Shown: piece by piece, positions 1 to 9,134 of the stretch
Numbering within the stretch: position 1 is the first letter of the stretch
How the letters are laid out: the number at the start of each line of letters is the position of its first letter
Origin: Burkholderia sp. USMB20
GTDB taxonomy: Bacteria; Pseudomonadota; Gammaproteobacteria; Burkholderiales; Burkholderiaceae
Assembly (NCBI RefSeq): GCF_000949135.2
Contig: NZ_JTAN02000001.1
Coordinates: 476,001-540,000 of the forward strand
Reading direction: 5' to 3'
Length of the DNA: 64,000 nt
Translations under genes and position numbers: made by a program
Notes under the pieces: model-generated
Seen by the model: only the letters and a program-made list of their open reading frames with translations
Database searches by the model: none
Told to the model about the DNA's origin: nothing

Positions 1-46
1 CGAGTTTGGGGGAAGGGCGGGATGTCATGGGCGGCCTCGTCGCGCG

Positions 47-580
47 TCAGCGGAACAGCTTCTCGATCGCGTGCGCGCCGAGGCCGACCTTCTCGTAATG
101 CGCCTTGCACATCGCGATGTACGAATGCACGTCGAAGTAGCCGTCGGGGTTGCCTTCGTCGTCGAGCCAGATCAGCGGGCCCTTGACGATGAAGAACGCG
201 CGCATCGGTTCCGGATGATCGAACGCGACGAGCGTGTGGCCTTCGCCGGGCGTTTCATACACGAAATCGCCGCGCGTCGCGGTCCATTCGTGCTCCAGGT
301 AGCCCCACTTGCCGGACAGCGTGTAAGCGAACACCTCGTGCGGGTGGTAGTGCCGGTTCACGAGCCCGGCTTCCTTCGCCATCAGGATGTCGCACCATTT
401 GTTCTGCGACGGCGAGATCCACAGCGGCCGCGACGAAACCGTTTCGGTGAACGGAACGTAATAGCGCGCGTCCTCGGTCGCCGCGTTCGGGATGTACGCT
501 TCCGGCAGCGCATCGGGCTTGAACGGATTGGCAATCGGCGCGATGTTTTGCCAGAATTCGGATACGGCTTGGTCGACCAC
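47..580 (-). CDS. Cupin protein of the 2,4'-dihydroxyacetophenone dioxygenase type
   Basis: A 177-residue single-domain cupin. The core has the metal-binding pattern HYHPHEV followed by a second cupin motif around ETPGEGHTLVAF, and it resembles 2,4'-dihydroxyacetophenone dioxygenase, which cleaves aromatic ketones with Fe(II). The substrate here is inferred only from the family. A longer open frame reaches 796, but I chose the GTG at 580 because AAGGAGA lies 6 to 12 bases upstream of it and the extra N-terminus is Arg-rich and cupin-free. It is divergent from the AraC regulator starting at 772, with about 190 bp between them, which suggests that the regulator controls it. Alternative: a general cupin with another small aromatic substrate. 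Confidence 0.8.
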   Translation of the reverse strand: MVDQAVSEFWQNIAPIANPFKPDALPEAYIPNAATEDARYYVPFTETVSSRPLWISPSQNKWCDILMAKEAGLVNRHYHPHEVFAYTLSGKWGYLEHEWTATRGDFVYETPGEGHTLVAFDHPEPMRAFFIVKGPLIWLDDEGNPDGYFDVHSYIAMCKAHYEKVGLGAHAIEKLFR

Positions 581-771
581 GGTTCGTCTCCTTGTGGTTA
601 GGTGTCGTGGGGTCGACTTTAGCCAGCCGGTGCGCACCGCTCTTGACTGGGCTGGACGAATTGCTTGATCGGGCCGGACATCGCGGGCCGGACATCGCGC
701 CGCACCTGTAATCACAAGAACCATTCCCCAATCCGTGCCGCTCCGCACGACAGGCGCCCGCAGGAGGCGAC

Positions 772-1734
772 GTGACGAATTCGACCGTTCTTTCATGCAC
801 GCGCGGCTCGACGGCCGACGTGCCGGTGCGCGACCGCATGGACTACTGGGATGCGTTCAACGCCGCGACGCTGGTCGGCCTGCGCTGCTCGTCGCTGTCG
901 CCGGCCGGGCTCGAGGTCGAGAAGACCGACCTCGCGCTGCCGGGGCTCGGCGTGGCCGACATCAGCGGGCGCGATCACGTGATCGAGCGCAGCCCCGCGC
1001 TGGTGCGCCAGTTGCCGAAGGAGTCGCTGTTTGCGTGCCAGATCCTGAGCGGTCGCGCGTATTTCATCCAGCGCGAGCGCTGCCTGCTCGCGGAAGCCGG
1101 CGACGTCGTCGTGTACGACACGCGCGTGCCCTATCTGTTCGGATTCCTGACGCCGATGCGGCAATTGCTGATCGATATCCCGATTGCTACGTTCGACGAT
1201 CGATTCGACGCGGAGCTGGCGGTGCTGCCGTTGCGGATCGCGCCGAAACCGGGCGCGGGCGCGATGCTCGGCGCGACACTGCGCGCGAGCGTCGAGCGCT
1301 TCATGAAGGCGCCGGTCGAAGACGACGCCGCGCGCTTCGTCGAACACACGCGCATGCTGGTCGCGGAACTCATCGACGCGGAAGTGAACGGCGCAGGCGC
1401 ATCGCGCGCGTCGCTGTCGTACCTGCTGACCGCGAAGCAGTACATCGCGGCCCGTCTCGGCGATCCGGAGCTCGGGCCGCAGGCGGTCGCCGATGCGGTC
1501 GGGCTGTCGTTGCGGCACCTGGGCCGGCTCTTCGCGGCCGAAGGCGAGTCGATCACGCAGCACATCTGGTCCGAGCGGCTGACGCATGCGCATCGCGAGC
1601 TGACCGACGCGCGCCTGCGCAAGACGAGCATCGGCGAGATCGCGTTTCGGTGGGGGTTCTCGAGCCAGGCGCACTTCAGCCGTGCGATTCGCGAGCGCTA
1701 CGGTGCGTCGCCGATGGCGCTGCGCAGCGCTTGA
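772..1734 (+). CDS. AraC-family transcriptional regulator
   Basis: A 320-residue regulator. The C-terminal third carries the double helix-turn-helix of the AraC/XylS family, with the second-helix signature GEIAFRWGFSSQAHFSRAIR near the end. The N-terminal half is the AraC-binding-like domain found in regulators of aromatic and amine catabolism such as FeaR and NitR. The GTG start is preceded by CAGGAGG. It is transcribed away from the cupin dioxygenase-like gene, so that gene is the likely target. The inducer cannot be read from the sequence. A strong hairpin with a T-rich tail follows the stop codon. Confidence 0.9.
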   Translation: MTNSTVLSCTRGSTADVPVRDRMDYWDAFNAATLVGLRCSSLSPAGLEVEKTDLALPGLGVADISGRDHVIERSPALVRQLPKESLFACQILSGRAYFIQRERCLLAEAGDVVVYDTRVPYLFGFLTPMRQLLIDIPIATFDDRFDAELAVLPLRIAPKPGAGAMLGATLRASVERFMKAPVEDDAARFVEHTRMLVAELIDAEVNGAGASRASLSYLLTAKQYIAARLGDPELGPQAVADAVGLSLRHLGRLFAAEGESITQHIWSERLTHAHRELTDARLRKTSIGEIAFRWGFSSQAHFSRAIRERYGASPMALRSA

Positions 1735-1761
1735 CGCTGAAGCAGCGAAACCGATGCCGGT

Positions 1762-1793
1762 GCGGCGCGTGGCTCACGCGCCGCTTTCGTTTT
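1762..1793 (+). terminator. Rho-independent terminator after the AraC gene
   Basis: A perfect 10-bp stem (GCGGCGCGTG pairing with CACGCGCCGC) with a 3-base loop is followed by TTTCGTTTTC. It lies between two converging genes and best serves the plus-strand AraC gene ending at 1734. Confidence 0.75.
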
Positions 1794-1826
1794 CATTGCA
1801 TGCCGGTCGCGGCGTGAGTCGCCGCG

Positions 1827-3392
1827 TCACTCCGCGAGCATGAACTCGGCACAGCGTTCCGCGATCATGATCGTCGGCGCGTTCGTGTTGCCCGATACGA
1901 TGCGCGGCATCACCGACGCGTCGCAGATCCGCAATCCGTCGATCCCTTGCACCGCGAGACGAGGCGTCACGACCGCGCTTTCGTCGCTCCCCATCCGGCA
2001 GGTGCCGGCCGGGTGATAGACGGTTTTCGCGCGGTGCCGCACGTAGTCGGCCAGCGCGTCGTCGGTCAGCGCTTCGGCTTCGCGGACGATGCGGGCGAGC
2101 GACGGCGCGCGGATGATCTTCCGCGCGAGCGCGACGCCGCGCACGAGGCCGTCGACGTCCGCCGGATCCGACAGTGCGCCGCTGTCGAACCGGATCGGCG
2201 CGGCCGGATCATTGCCGCGCAGTTGCACCGAGCCGCGCGAACGCGGCCGCAACAGGCACGGATTGATCGACAGGCCGTGGCCCGGCAGCGGTTCGCGATC
2301 GACGTCGCCGACGAGCGTCGGCAGCACGTGGAACTGGATGTCGGGGCGGCCGCTGCCGGTCGTATCGACGAACGCGCCGGATTCGACGACGTTCGACGTC
2401 AGCAGGCCCGTGCGGGTCAGCATCCATTGCAGCCCGTGCCGCAGCGCCTTCAGCCCGCGATCCTCGCCGAACAGGCTGATCGGCGCGTGGCTGTAGCCGT
2501 AGATCGAGACCTCGAGATGGTCCTGGAAATTCGCGCCGACTTCCGGGCTGTCGTGCAGCACGTCGATGCCGTATGCGCGCAGGTGCGCGCCGGGTCCGAT
2601 GCCCGACAGCATCAGCAGCTTCGGCGTACTGAGCGCGCCGGCGGCGAGTACGACGTCGCCGCGCGCGGTGGCCGAGCCGGTCGCACCATTCTCCATCCGC
2701 CATTCGACGCCGGTCGCGTGCCGGCCATCGAAGCGCACGCGGGTCACGCGGCAGCCGGTCAGTACGCGCAGGTTCGGGTGGCCGAGCGCGTCGGCGAGAT
2801 AGGTTGCCGCGGTGCTGCCGCGCTGCCCGTCGAAAATCGTCGTGTGGTAGAAGCCGGCGCCGTGCTGCGCGGCGCCGTTGAAATCGTCGTTGTACGCGAT
2901 GCCGGTTTCCTGAGCGGCCTTCACGAACGCGAGGCTCAGCGGATGCCGGAAGCGCGTGTCGCCGACCTTCAGCGGCCCGTCGGTGCCGTGGAACGGCTCG
3001 GACAGCCGCAGGTGCGACTCGGCGCGCTTGAACACCGGCAGCACGTCGCTCCAGCGCCAGCCCGTGCAGCCGAGCGCGGCCCATTCGTCGTAGTCGGCGC
3101 GCGTGCCGCGCACGTACAGCATCGCGTTGACCGAACTGCCGCCGCCGAGCGTGCGGCCCTGCGGCACGTAGGTCCTGCGTCCCGCCGCGCCGGCCTGCGG
3201 CTCGCTTTCGAACGTGACCGTGCGCTGTGTGCCGAGCACGCGGATGAACGTCGCCGGAATCCGGATGAACAGGTTGTCGTCCTTCGGGCCGTCCTCGAGC
3301 AGCAGCACGCGCCTGCCGGCCTTTACCAGTCGATGTGCCACCGTGCAGCCGGCCGAACCGCCGCCGACGACGATATGGTCGTACGTCTCCAT
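1827..3392 (-). CDS. GMC-family FAD oxidoreductase (choline dehydrogenase-like)
   Basis: A 521-residue glucose-methanol-choline oxidoreductase. The N-terminus holds the dinucleotide-binding motif GGGSAG at residues 10-15 and the GMC signature region GGGSSVNAML. Near the C-terminus the segments YHPAGTCRMG and GNTNAPTIMIAERC carry the catalytic His/Asn pair. Such enzymes oxidise alcohols to aldehydes using FAD; length and motifs are intact, but the sequence does not settle choline against other alcohols. No betaine genes are near. An AraC regulator (3604-4572), transcribed in the same direction, lies about 210 bp upstream and is a plausible controller. Confidence 0.9.
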   Translation of the reverse strand: METYDHIVVGGGSAGCTVAHRLVKAGRRVLLLEDGPKDDNLFIRIPATFIRVLGTQRTVTFESEPQAGAAGRRTYVPQGRTLGGGSSVNAMLYVRGTRADYDEWAALGCTGWRWSDVLPVFKRAESHLRLSEPFHGTDGPLKVGDTRFRHPLSLAFVKAAQETGIAYNDDFNGAAQHGAGFYHTTIFDGQRGSTAATYLADALGHPNLRVLTGCRVTRVRFDGRHATGVEWRMENGATGSATARGDVVLAAGALSTPKLLMLSGIGPGAHLRAYGIDVLHDSPEVGANFQDHLEVSIYGYSHAPISLFGEDRGLKALRHGLQWMLTRTGLLTSNVVESGAFVDTTGSGRPDIQFHVLPTLVGDVDREPLPGHGLSINPCLLRPRSRGSVQLRGNDPAAPIRFDSGALSDPADVDGLVRGVALARKIIRAPSLARIVREAEALTDDALADYVRHRAKTVYHPAGTCRMGSDESAVVTPRLAVQGIDGLRICDASVMPRIVSGNTNAPTIMIAERCAEFMLAE

Positions 3393-3603
3393 CCCGCTTT
3401 GTCTCCTCGCTGTCAGGCGGCGGAACGAGCACCGCCGCGCAGGAAGCCAGCTTAGCGACGGGCGCGTGTCCCCGTTTGACCGGGGCGGACGCCGGGCTTG
3501 CTTCGCGCGGACACGGCGGGGCGCCGCGGCGGCTCATGCAGCGATCTCGTTGCGCTGACCGTTGGCCGTGGATTGCGCAGCGGGAGAACCCGGCGACGAG
3601 CGG

Positions 3604-4572
3604 CTAGCGCGGGTTGTCCGGCGCGCGCGTGTCGCTCGGCGTCTCGCCGAAGCGCGCGCGATAGCTGCGGCTGAAGTGCGCGCTGTTGTTGAAGCCCCAG
3701 CGGAACGCGATTTCGCTGACCGTCAGGTGCTTCAGCGACGGGTCGCGCAGATCGGCGCGGCAGCGTTCGAGACGCCGCGCGAGGATGTAGCGCGTGAGCG
3801 GCATCCCTTCGATTTCGAAGATGCGCGCGAGCTGGCGCGGCGACAGGTTGATCGCGCGGCTGACCGACCGGGTGTCGAGCTCGTCGTCGGCGAGATGGCT
3901 GTCGATGAATGCCTTCGCGCGCGACAGCGTGTGGACGGTCGACTTGGTCGGCGACGCGTCGCCGTCGCGCAGCCGCAGCATCGACCGCATCAGGTCGAGC
4001 ATCGCGGCGGCGCGCCGTTCGCGCGCGTCGGGCATCGATTGATGCGGTTCGGCGAGCAGCGCGTAGAGCTGCCGCGCGGCCCACGACGTGACGCCGTCGT
4101 CGCGGTCGATCTTGACGACGCTGCGATGGCGCCACGGGCCGACGTGCGCTTCGAACACGTCGCGCGGCACGTCGAGCACGGTCATCGCCATGTTCGCCGG
4201 AAAACCGTGGCCGTACGGCATCGACGTGTCGTACAGCACGATGTCGCCGGGCGCATGCCGGATGCACTCGACGTCCTGGAACGTATAGCCCTGCCCTTCG
4301 TGCATCAGGCACACGAACACGGCGTCGCGCGGGTCCGCGTGGATGTTGTGCGGCGTGCGCACGACCGCATGCCGGTTCGCGACGATGTCGCACACGCCCA
4401 GCAGCCCCAGGTCGCGCTTGCGCAGCGACGCGTCGATGCCTTCGGACGATTTACCGCTGCATTCGATGCGCACGAGCGAGCGGGCGACATGGTCGACCCA
4501 GAAGTCGACGCGTTCGTCGCCGCGTACGGCGCGCGTCGAGATCGACACGATTCCCGTGCTGATATCCGGCAT
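3604..4572 (-). CDS. AraC-family transcriptional regulator
   Basis: A 322-residue AraC regulator with the same two-part architecture as the one at 772-1734: an N-terminal AraC-binding-like domain and a C-terminal double helix-turn-helix including SEIAFRWGFNNSAHFSRSYR. The two are clearly related but not recent duplicates. Its target is probably the GMC oxidoreductase immediately downstream on the same strand. About 580 bp of geneless DNA lies upstream of its start. The effector is unknown. Confidence 0.9.
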   Translation of the reverse strand: MPDISTGIVSISTRAVRGDERVDFWVDHVARSLVRIECSGKSSEGIDASLRKRDLGLLGVCDIVANRHAVVRTPHNIHADPRDAVFVCLMHEGQGYTFQDVECIRHAPGDIVLYDTSMPYGHGFPANMAMTVLDVPRDVFEAHVGPWRHRSVVKIDRDDGVTSWAARQLYALLAEPHQSMPDARERRAAAMLDLMRSMLRLRDGDASPTKSTVHTLSRAKAFIDSHLADDELDTRSVSRAINLSPRQLARIFEIEGMPLTRYILARRLERCRADLRDPSLKHLTVSEIAFRWGFNNSAHFSRSYRARFGETPSDTRAPDNPR

Positions 4573-4792
4573 GACGTTCTCCCAATGACCGCCCGAGCGG
4601 CGCAGTCTCGGATACGCCGGCGGGCGCGGTCAATCGGTGAAAGACCCGGGGCGGGCCCGGGATGCGCTCGCGGCGGCGCGTTGCGGCCGGATGTCCGTGT
4701 GAGTCAACGAATATGGCCGGGAAAGGCAAAACGTGCGGGCGTGTTCGGGGTACGTTGTTCGGTTCGGTTCGAACGGTGAGACGCACAGCTGC

Positions 4793-5086
4793 TTCGTTAT
4801 ACGGAATAAAAGTCGCGTGCCGCCGGATCGTCTCGTTGAAGCTGCGCGGTGCTCGCGTGATTCATCGAGCTCGCATCTCGCGCGCTGGCGAAGCGATGGC
4901 GGTATGCATGTTTGCGTGCCGCCGAAGACCTGGGGCAGCGGTGTGTCGTGGATTTTTTTCGTTGTGTTGGAGCAGAAGCGCGTGTTGTCGGATCGTCTTG
5001 CCGAAACCGCGCGCCGGTCGAGTGATTCGCGGCGCTCTTCCCGCGCGCGCGGCGCGAGCGATGCCGACATCCCTGTTCGCGTCACC
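4793..5086. repeat. Diverged direct tandem repeat, 165-bp period
   Basis: Two copies of at least 129 bp align without gaps at an exact offset of 165 bp (copy A from 4793, copy B from 4958). By hand count about two thirds of positions match, for example CGCGTG, CGGATCGTCT, GTGATTC and GCGATG in register. The offset is a multiple of three, and a plus-strand frame stays open through both copies, giving the shared pattern DRLxExARxSxDS. I cannot tell whether this is a decaying repeat protein, a structured RNA or non-coding repeat. The rest of the 4573-5155 gap shows no supportable gene. Confidence 0.6.
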
Positions 5087-5155
5087 CGCGCGTCGCACCG
5101 GCGGCTTGAAGCGCGAAACGCCGCGATTCAAGCCGTCATCTGCTTGTACGCGACG

Positions 5156-6103
5156 TCAGACCGCGCTGGCCGAGTCGATCTTCCGAATGTCCTCATCGTC
5201 GAGCCGCACGCGGATCGCCTCGCCGAGCAGCGCGAGCTGTTCGAGCGACGTCGCGCTCGCGATCGGCGCGGTGATCGTCGGCCGCGCGATCTGCCATGCG
5301 AGCGCGATCGCGGCCGGCTGCGTGCCGTGCTTCGCCGACACATCGTCGAGCGCCGCGAGAATGCGCAGGCCGCGCGCATCGAGATAGCGGGCGACGCGAT
5401 CGCCGCGCACGCTCTTCTTCAGGTCGGCCTCGCTGCGGTACTTGCCCGACAGGAATCCGCTCGCGAGTGCGTAGTAGTTGACGACGCCGAGCTGCAGGTC
5501 GCGCACGACCGGTTCGAGATCGCGCTCGTAGTCGGCGCGGTTGATCAGGTTGTATTCCGGCTGGATCACCTGGTACGCGGGCAGGCCGTCGCGCTTGCTG
5601 ATGTCGGCGGCTTCGCGCAGGCGCGCGCCGCTGTAGTTCGACGCGCCGATGATGCGCACCTTGCCCGCGTCGATCAGCGTCTGGTATGCGGCGAGCGTTT
5701 CTTCGAGCGGGGCCGTGTCGGCCAGATCGCGGTGCGAAAAGTACAGGTCGATGTAGTCGGTCTGCAGGCGGCGCAGCGAATCGTCGGCGGCCTTCAGGAT
5801 GTTGTCTTTCGTGAGGCCCGCACGCGCGTCGAGCAGGCCGACCTTGGTTGCGATCACGACCTGGTCGCGCTTGCCGGAACGCTTCAGCCACTTGCCGATG
5901 ATCGTTTCCGATTCGCCGCCGCGGTTGCCGGGTACCCAGGCCGAATAGACGTCGGCCGTGTCGATGAAGTTGATGCCGGTGTCGGCGAGCGCGTCGAGCA
6001 GCGCAAACGATGCGTTTTCGTCGACGGTCCAGCCGAAGACGTTGCCGCCGAAGGCGAGCGGGGAAACCTGGATGTCCGAGGTGCCGAGGGTGCGTAGTGC
6101 CAT
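5156..6103 (-). CDS. Aldo/keto reductase
   Basis: A 315-residue aldo/keto reductase, a TIM-barrel NADPH enzyme that reduces aldehydes and ketones. The catalytic tetrad is visible: Asp48 and Tyr53 in NFIDTADVYSAW, Lys87 in VVIATKVG and His124 in YFSHRD. The start at 6103 follows GGAGAGCAAC; a much longer open frame runs upstream but has no fold-like content. It resembles the AKR11/AKR12-type or YajO-like group rather than a steroid-type member. It stands alone, with the 165-bp repeat downstream and lysE on the same strand about 360 bp upstream. Confidence 0.9.
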   Translation of the reverse strand: MALRTLGTSDIQVSPLAFGGNVFGWTVDENASFALLDALADTGINFIDTADVYSAWVPGNRGGESETIIGKWLKRSGKRDQVVIATKVGLLDARAGLTKDNILKAADDSLRRLQTDYIDLYFSHRDLADTAPLEETLAAYQTLIDAGKVRIIGASNYSGARLREAADISKRDGLPAYQVIQPEYNLINRADYERDLEPVVRDLQLGVVNYYALASGFLSGKYRSEADLKKSVRGDRVARYLDARGLRILAALDDVSAKHGTQPAAIALAWQIARPTITAPIASATSLEQLALLGEAIRVRLDDEDIRKIDSASAV

Positions 6104-6414
6104 GTTGCTCTCCGGAATCTGAAGGGTGACGGGTTGGAACGACGGGATTGGCCGCGATGAATGCGACGGGACGGCGGTCGGGTGAAGCACGTTCGCCGTT
6201 GTCGCGGGACGCTGGAACATTCTCGCCGATCGACCGGATTCGTGCAGCGGGCGCGCGGCCGTGAAGACGGAGGAATTGCAGCGGACGGCGGACGCATCGT
6301 CTGCTGCGTGGGTCATTCGTGCCGCCGCGTTCGATCGGGAACCGAATTTTGTTGCGACCGGGCGTGGCAGCGGGAGAGACGGGCGGACCCGGCCGCTTCG
6401 CCGCGGCGGAACGA
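6104..6414. other. Geneless stretch upstream of the aldo/keto reductase
   Basis: About 310 bp between the reductase start and the lysE terminator. It presumably holds the reductase promoter. Open frames crossing it are Arg-rich shadows, and I see no repeat or RNA gene. Confidence 0.5.
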
Positions 6415-6438
6415 AAAACGGGCGGCAAGTTGCCGCCC
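6415..6438 (-). terminator. Rho-independent terminator of the lysE gene
   Basis: On the minus strand a near-perfect palindrome (GGGCGGCAA with TTGCCGCCC) is followed by GTTTTTCG, a hairpin plus U-run. It starts about 25 bp after the lysE stop codon. Confidence 0.8.
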
Positions 6439-6462
6439 GCGATCGATCATTCACCGAGGCCG

Positions 6463-7083
6463 TTATCGCAACTGCACGGCCGCCAGGAACAGCACCATGC
6501 TGCCGATCGCGCCGTCCAGCACGCGCCACGCGACGGCCTTGCGGAACCACGGCGCGAGCAGTCGCGCACCGTATCCGAGCCCGAGGAACCACACGACGCT
6601 GACCGACATCGCGCCGATCGCGAACGCCAGCCGCGTGCCCTCCGGCTCCCGCGCACCGGCCGTGCCGATCAGCAGGAACGTATCGAGATACACGTGCGGG
6701 TTGAGCCACGTGAACGCGAGCGTCATCAGCACGATCGCGACCGCGCTCTGCGGCGGCGGCGCGACGGCGTCGCCGCGCACGTCGAGCGTTGCGTGTCCCG
6801 GCTTGAACGCGCGACGCAGCGCGTTGAAGCCGAACCATGCGAGATACGCGAGGCCGACGTACAGCACCGCGTGGACGAAGGTCGGATAGCGTTCGACGAG
6901 GACCGACGCGCCGCCGACGCCCGCGCCGATCAGGATCATGTCGGACAGCGCGCACAGCAGCACGATCTTGCCGACATGCGAGCGCATGATGCCTTGCCGG
7001 AGCACGAATGCGTTCTGCGCGCCGATGGTGACGATGAGCGACCCGCACAGGGCGGCGCCGTGGGAAAAAGCGATCCAGTTCAT
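6463..7083 (-). CDS. lysE: LysE/ArgO-type basic amino acid exporter
   Basis: A 206-residue inner-membrane protein with five to six hydrophobic segments. It carries the LysE family hallmarks near the N-terminus (IGAQNAFVLRQG) and in the middle (FTWLNPHVYLDT). Family members export lysine and arginine. It is divergent from a LysG/ArgP-type LysR regulator starting at 7190 with 106 bp between, the classical lysG-lysE/argP-argO layout in which the regulator with bound basic amino acid activates the exporter. Substrate is inferred from this pairing. Confidence 0.9.
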   Translation of the reverse strand: MNWIAFSHGAALCGSLIVTIGAQNAFVLRQGIMRSHVGKIVLLCALSDMILIGAGVGGASVLVERYPTFVHAVLYVGLAYLAWFGFNALRRAFKPGHATLDVRGDAVAPPPQSAVAIVLMTLAFTWLNPHVYLDTFLLIGTAGAREPEGTRLAFAIGAMSVSVVWFLGLGYGARLLAPWFRKAVAWRVLDGAIGSMVLFLAAVQLR

Positions 7084-7189
7084 GATGGGGAGCGGTGACG
7101 CAGTAGACGGGTGAATCGGTTGGCGCTAGTCTGCGATGAGCTGGAACATAAGAGAAGCTAATTCACCTAATGCAGATTAAGGAAATCTA

Positions 7190-8083
7190 ATGCTCGACTA
7201 CGCATTGCTCGATGCCCTCGCGGCGGTGATCCGGCACGGTTCGTTCGAGCGGGCGGCCAAGGAGCTGAACGTCACGCCGTCGGCGGTATCGCAGCGCGTG
7301 AAACTGCTGGAGGAGCGCGTCGGCAGCGTGCTCGTCAAGCGCGGGCAGCCGTGCGTCGCGACGACGTCGGGTGCGCTGCTGTGCCGGCATACCGAGCGCG
7401 TGCAATTGCTCGAGGCCGAACTGGGCGGCCGGATGCCCGCCTTGCCGGGCCAGATCGCGAGCGCATGGCCGACGTTGCGCGTGGCCGTCAACGACGACAG
7501 CGTCGCGACCTGGTTCATCGATGCGGTCGGGCCGTTCTGCACCGAGCGCGAGACCTTGCTCGACCTCGTGATCGACGACCAGGACCATACGGCCGCGCGG
7601 ATTCGCGACGGCAGCGTGCAGGGCGCGGTGACCGCGCAGGCCGAGCCGATCCAGGGATGCCGGTCGACGCGGCTCGGGCGTATCCGCTATCGCGCGGTGT
7701 GTTCGCCGGCGTTTTACGCGCGCTATTTTGGTGCGGGCATCACGCGCGATGCGCTGCGCCGCGCGCCGTGCGTGATGTTCAATTCGAAGGACGGCTTGCA
7801 GGCGCGCTTCATCCGGCGCGTGACGCGCGCGGATCTCGATCCGCCGCAACACTGGATCCCGCACGTCGCGGGCTACCTGCGCGCTTGCGAAACGGGGCTG
7901 GGATGGGGGATGTGCCCGGACCGGATGGTCGATCGCCAGCTGGCGGCGGGCGAACTGGTCGACATGTCGCGCGGGCGGACCGTCGATATCGATCTGTACT
8001 GGCAGAGCTGGCGCCTGTCGATCGGCTGGCTCGACGACTTCAGCACGGCACTGAAGGCGCGCGCCGCGCTGTTTCTCGACTGA
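7190..8083 (+). CDS. argP: LysR regulator, ArgP/LysG (IciA) type
   Basis: A 297-residue LysR regulator of the ArgP/LysG subfamily. The N-terminal winged helix-turn-helix includes GSFERAAKELNVTPSAVSQR, and the effector domain follows with the family's expected length. It is the divergent partner of the lysE exporter. The Shine-Dalgarno AAGGA (7179-7183) sits exactly in the loop of a small inverted repeat, AGATT and AATCT, that ends one base before the ATG. This might modulate initiation but may be chance. Confidence 0.9.
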   Translation: MLDYALLDALAAVIRHGSFERAAKELNVTPSAVSQRVKLLEERVGSVLVKRGQPCVATTSGALLCRHTERVQLLEAELGGRMPALPGQIASAWPTLRVAVNDDSVATWFIDAVGPFCTERETLLDLVIDDQDHTAARIRDGSVQGAVTAQAEPIQGCRSTRLGRIRYRAVCSPAFYARYFGAGITRDALRRAPCVMFNSKDGLQARFIRRVTRADLDPPQHWIPHVAGYLRACETGLGWGMCPDRMVDRQLAAGELVDMSRGRTVDIDLYWQSWRLSIGWLDDFSTALKARAALFLD

Positions 8084-8153
8084 TCGAGGCGGGCGCGGCG
8101 GATCGTGGCGGGTCGCGGCGGGCGGCGGCGCGCAGGTCACGCGCCGCGCGGGG

Positions 8154-8900
8154 TCAGACGTGGTGCAGGCCGTCGAAGTCGACGATCTGCACGAGGCGGC
8201 CGTGCATTTCGATCAGGCCGCGCTTCTGGAACTTCGACAGCGTGCGGCTGACCGTTTCGAGCGTCATGCCGAGGTAGCTGCCGATGTCCTCGCGCGTCAT
8301 CCGCAGGTTGAATTCCGACGGCGAGTAACCGCGCTTCAGGTAGCGCGCCGACACGTCGAGCAGGAATGCGGCGACGCGCTCTTCGGCGTTCAGCGAACCG
8401 AGCAGCATGGTCTGCGACGTTTCGCGCACGATCTGCTCGCTCATCAGCTTGTGCATGCGCAGTTGCATCGTGCCGGCTTCCGAGCACAGCGACTTGAGCG
8501 CGCTGTACGGAATCACGCAGACCGAGCTGTCTTCCAGCGCGACCGCGGTGCGCGGGTGCGTGTCGTCGCAGATACCGTCGAGGCCGAGCGCCTCGCCCGC
8601 CAGGTGCAGGCCGGTGACCTGCTCGCGGCCGTCGTGGCGCGTGGCGACGGTTTTCAGCGAACCCGAGCGCACGGCGTACAGGTTGTCGAAGGTGTCGCCT
8701 TCGCGGAACAGCGCTTCGCCGCGCTTGACCGGGCGCGCCGCGCAGATGACCGATTCGAGGCGGCTGAGCGCGTCGGGTGCGAGGCCCTGCGGCATGCACA
8801 GGTGCCGCATTGCGCATGACGAGCAGTGCGGGGCCTGGCGGGGCGCCCAGGTGCCTGCATGGGACGGAACGGCGGGGCGTGTGGCGACGGGCGTCAACAT
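8154..8900 (-). CDS. fnr: FNR-type oxygen-sensing regulator (Crp/Fnr family)
   Basis: A 248-residue Crp/Fnr protein with the cysteines needed for an oxygen-labile [4Fe-4S] cluster: C26, C29 and C35 in HCSSCAMRHLC, and C128 in SSVCVIP, the same 93-residue spacing as C29-C122 of E. coli FNR. A cyclic-nucleotide-binding-like domain is followed by the C-terminal helix-turn-helix (TREDIGSYLGMTLETVSRTLS). The recognition helix ETVSR matches the FNR/ANR type. Upstream of the start are a hexanucleotide array (9057-9122) and a universal stress protein gene on the same strand; USPs are common FNR/ANR targets in other proteobacteria. Confidence 0.92.
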   Translation of the reverse strand: MLTPVATRPAVPSHAGTWAPRQAPHCSSCAMRHLCMPQGLAPDALSRLESVICAARPVKRGEALFREGDTFDNLYAVRSGSLKTVATRHDGREQVTGLHLAGEALGLDGICDDTHPRTAVALEDSSVCVIPYSALKSLCSEAGTMQLRMHKLMSEQIVRETSQTMLLGSLNAEERVAAFLLDVSARYLKRGYSPSEFNLRMTREDIGSYLGMTLETVSRTLSKFQKRGLIEMHGRLVQIVDFDGLHHV

Positions 8901-9056
8901 GATCGTTTACTCCGGCATTGAATCGACGGAATCATTGTCCCACCGCAAGTTGCCGCTGTCGGGCGACAAAACGTCGCGACCGCGCGCACATGCCGCGGGC
9001 ATCGCAGCAGCCTGCGTGCAGGCATGCCGCTGCGCATGCGCGGCGCGCCGCGCACG

Positions 9057-9134
9057 CCGATGCCGATGCCGATGCCGATGCCGATGCCGATGCCGATGCC
9101 GATGCCGATGCCGATGCCGATGCCGACACCGATC
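9057..9134. repeat. Pure hexanucleotide array, CCGATG x 11
   Basis: Eleven perfect head-to-tail copies of CCGATG occupy 9057-9122, followed by two degenerate units reaching 9134. The array begins 10 bp beyond the usp stop codon and ends about 157 bp upstream of the fnr start. Because the unit is 6 bp, a length change cannot frameshift a gene, but it would alter the spacing between the genes and any upstream element of fnr. Confidence 0.9.
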
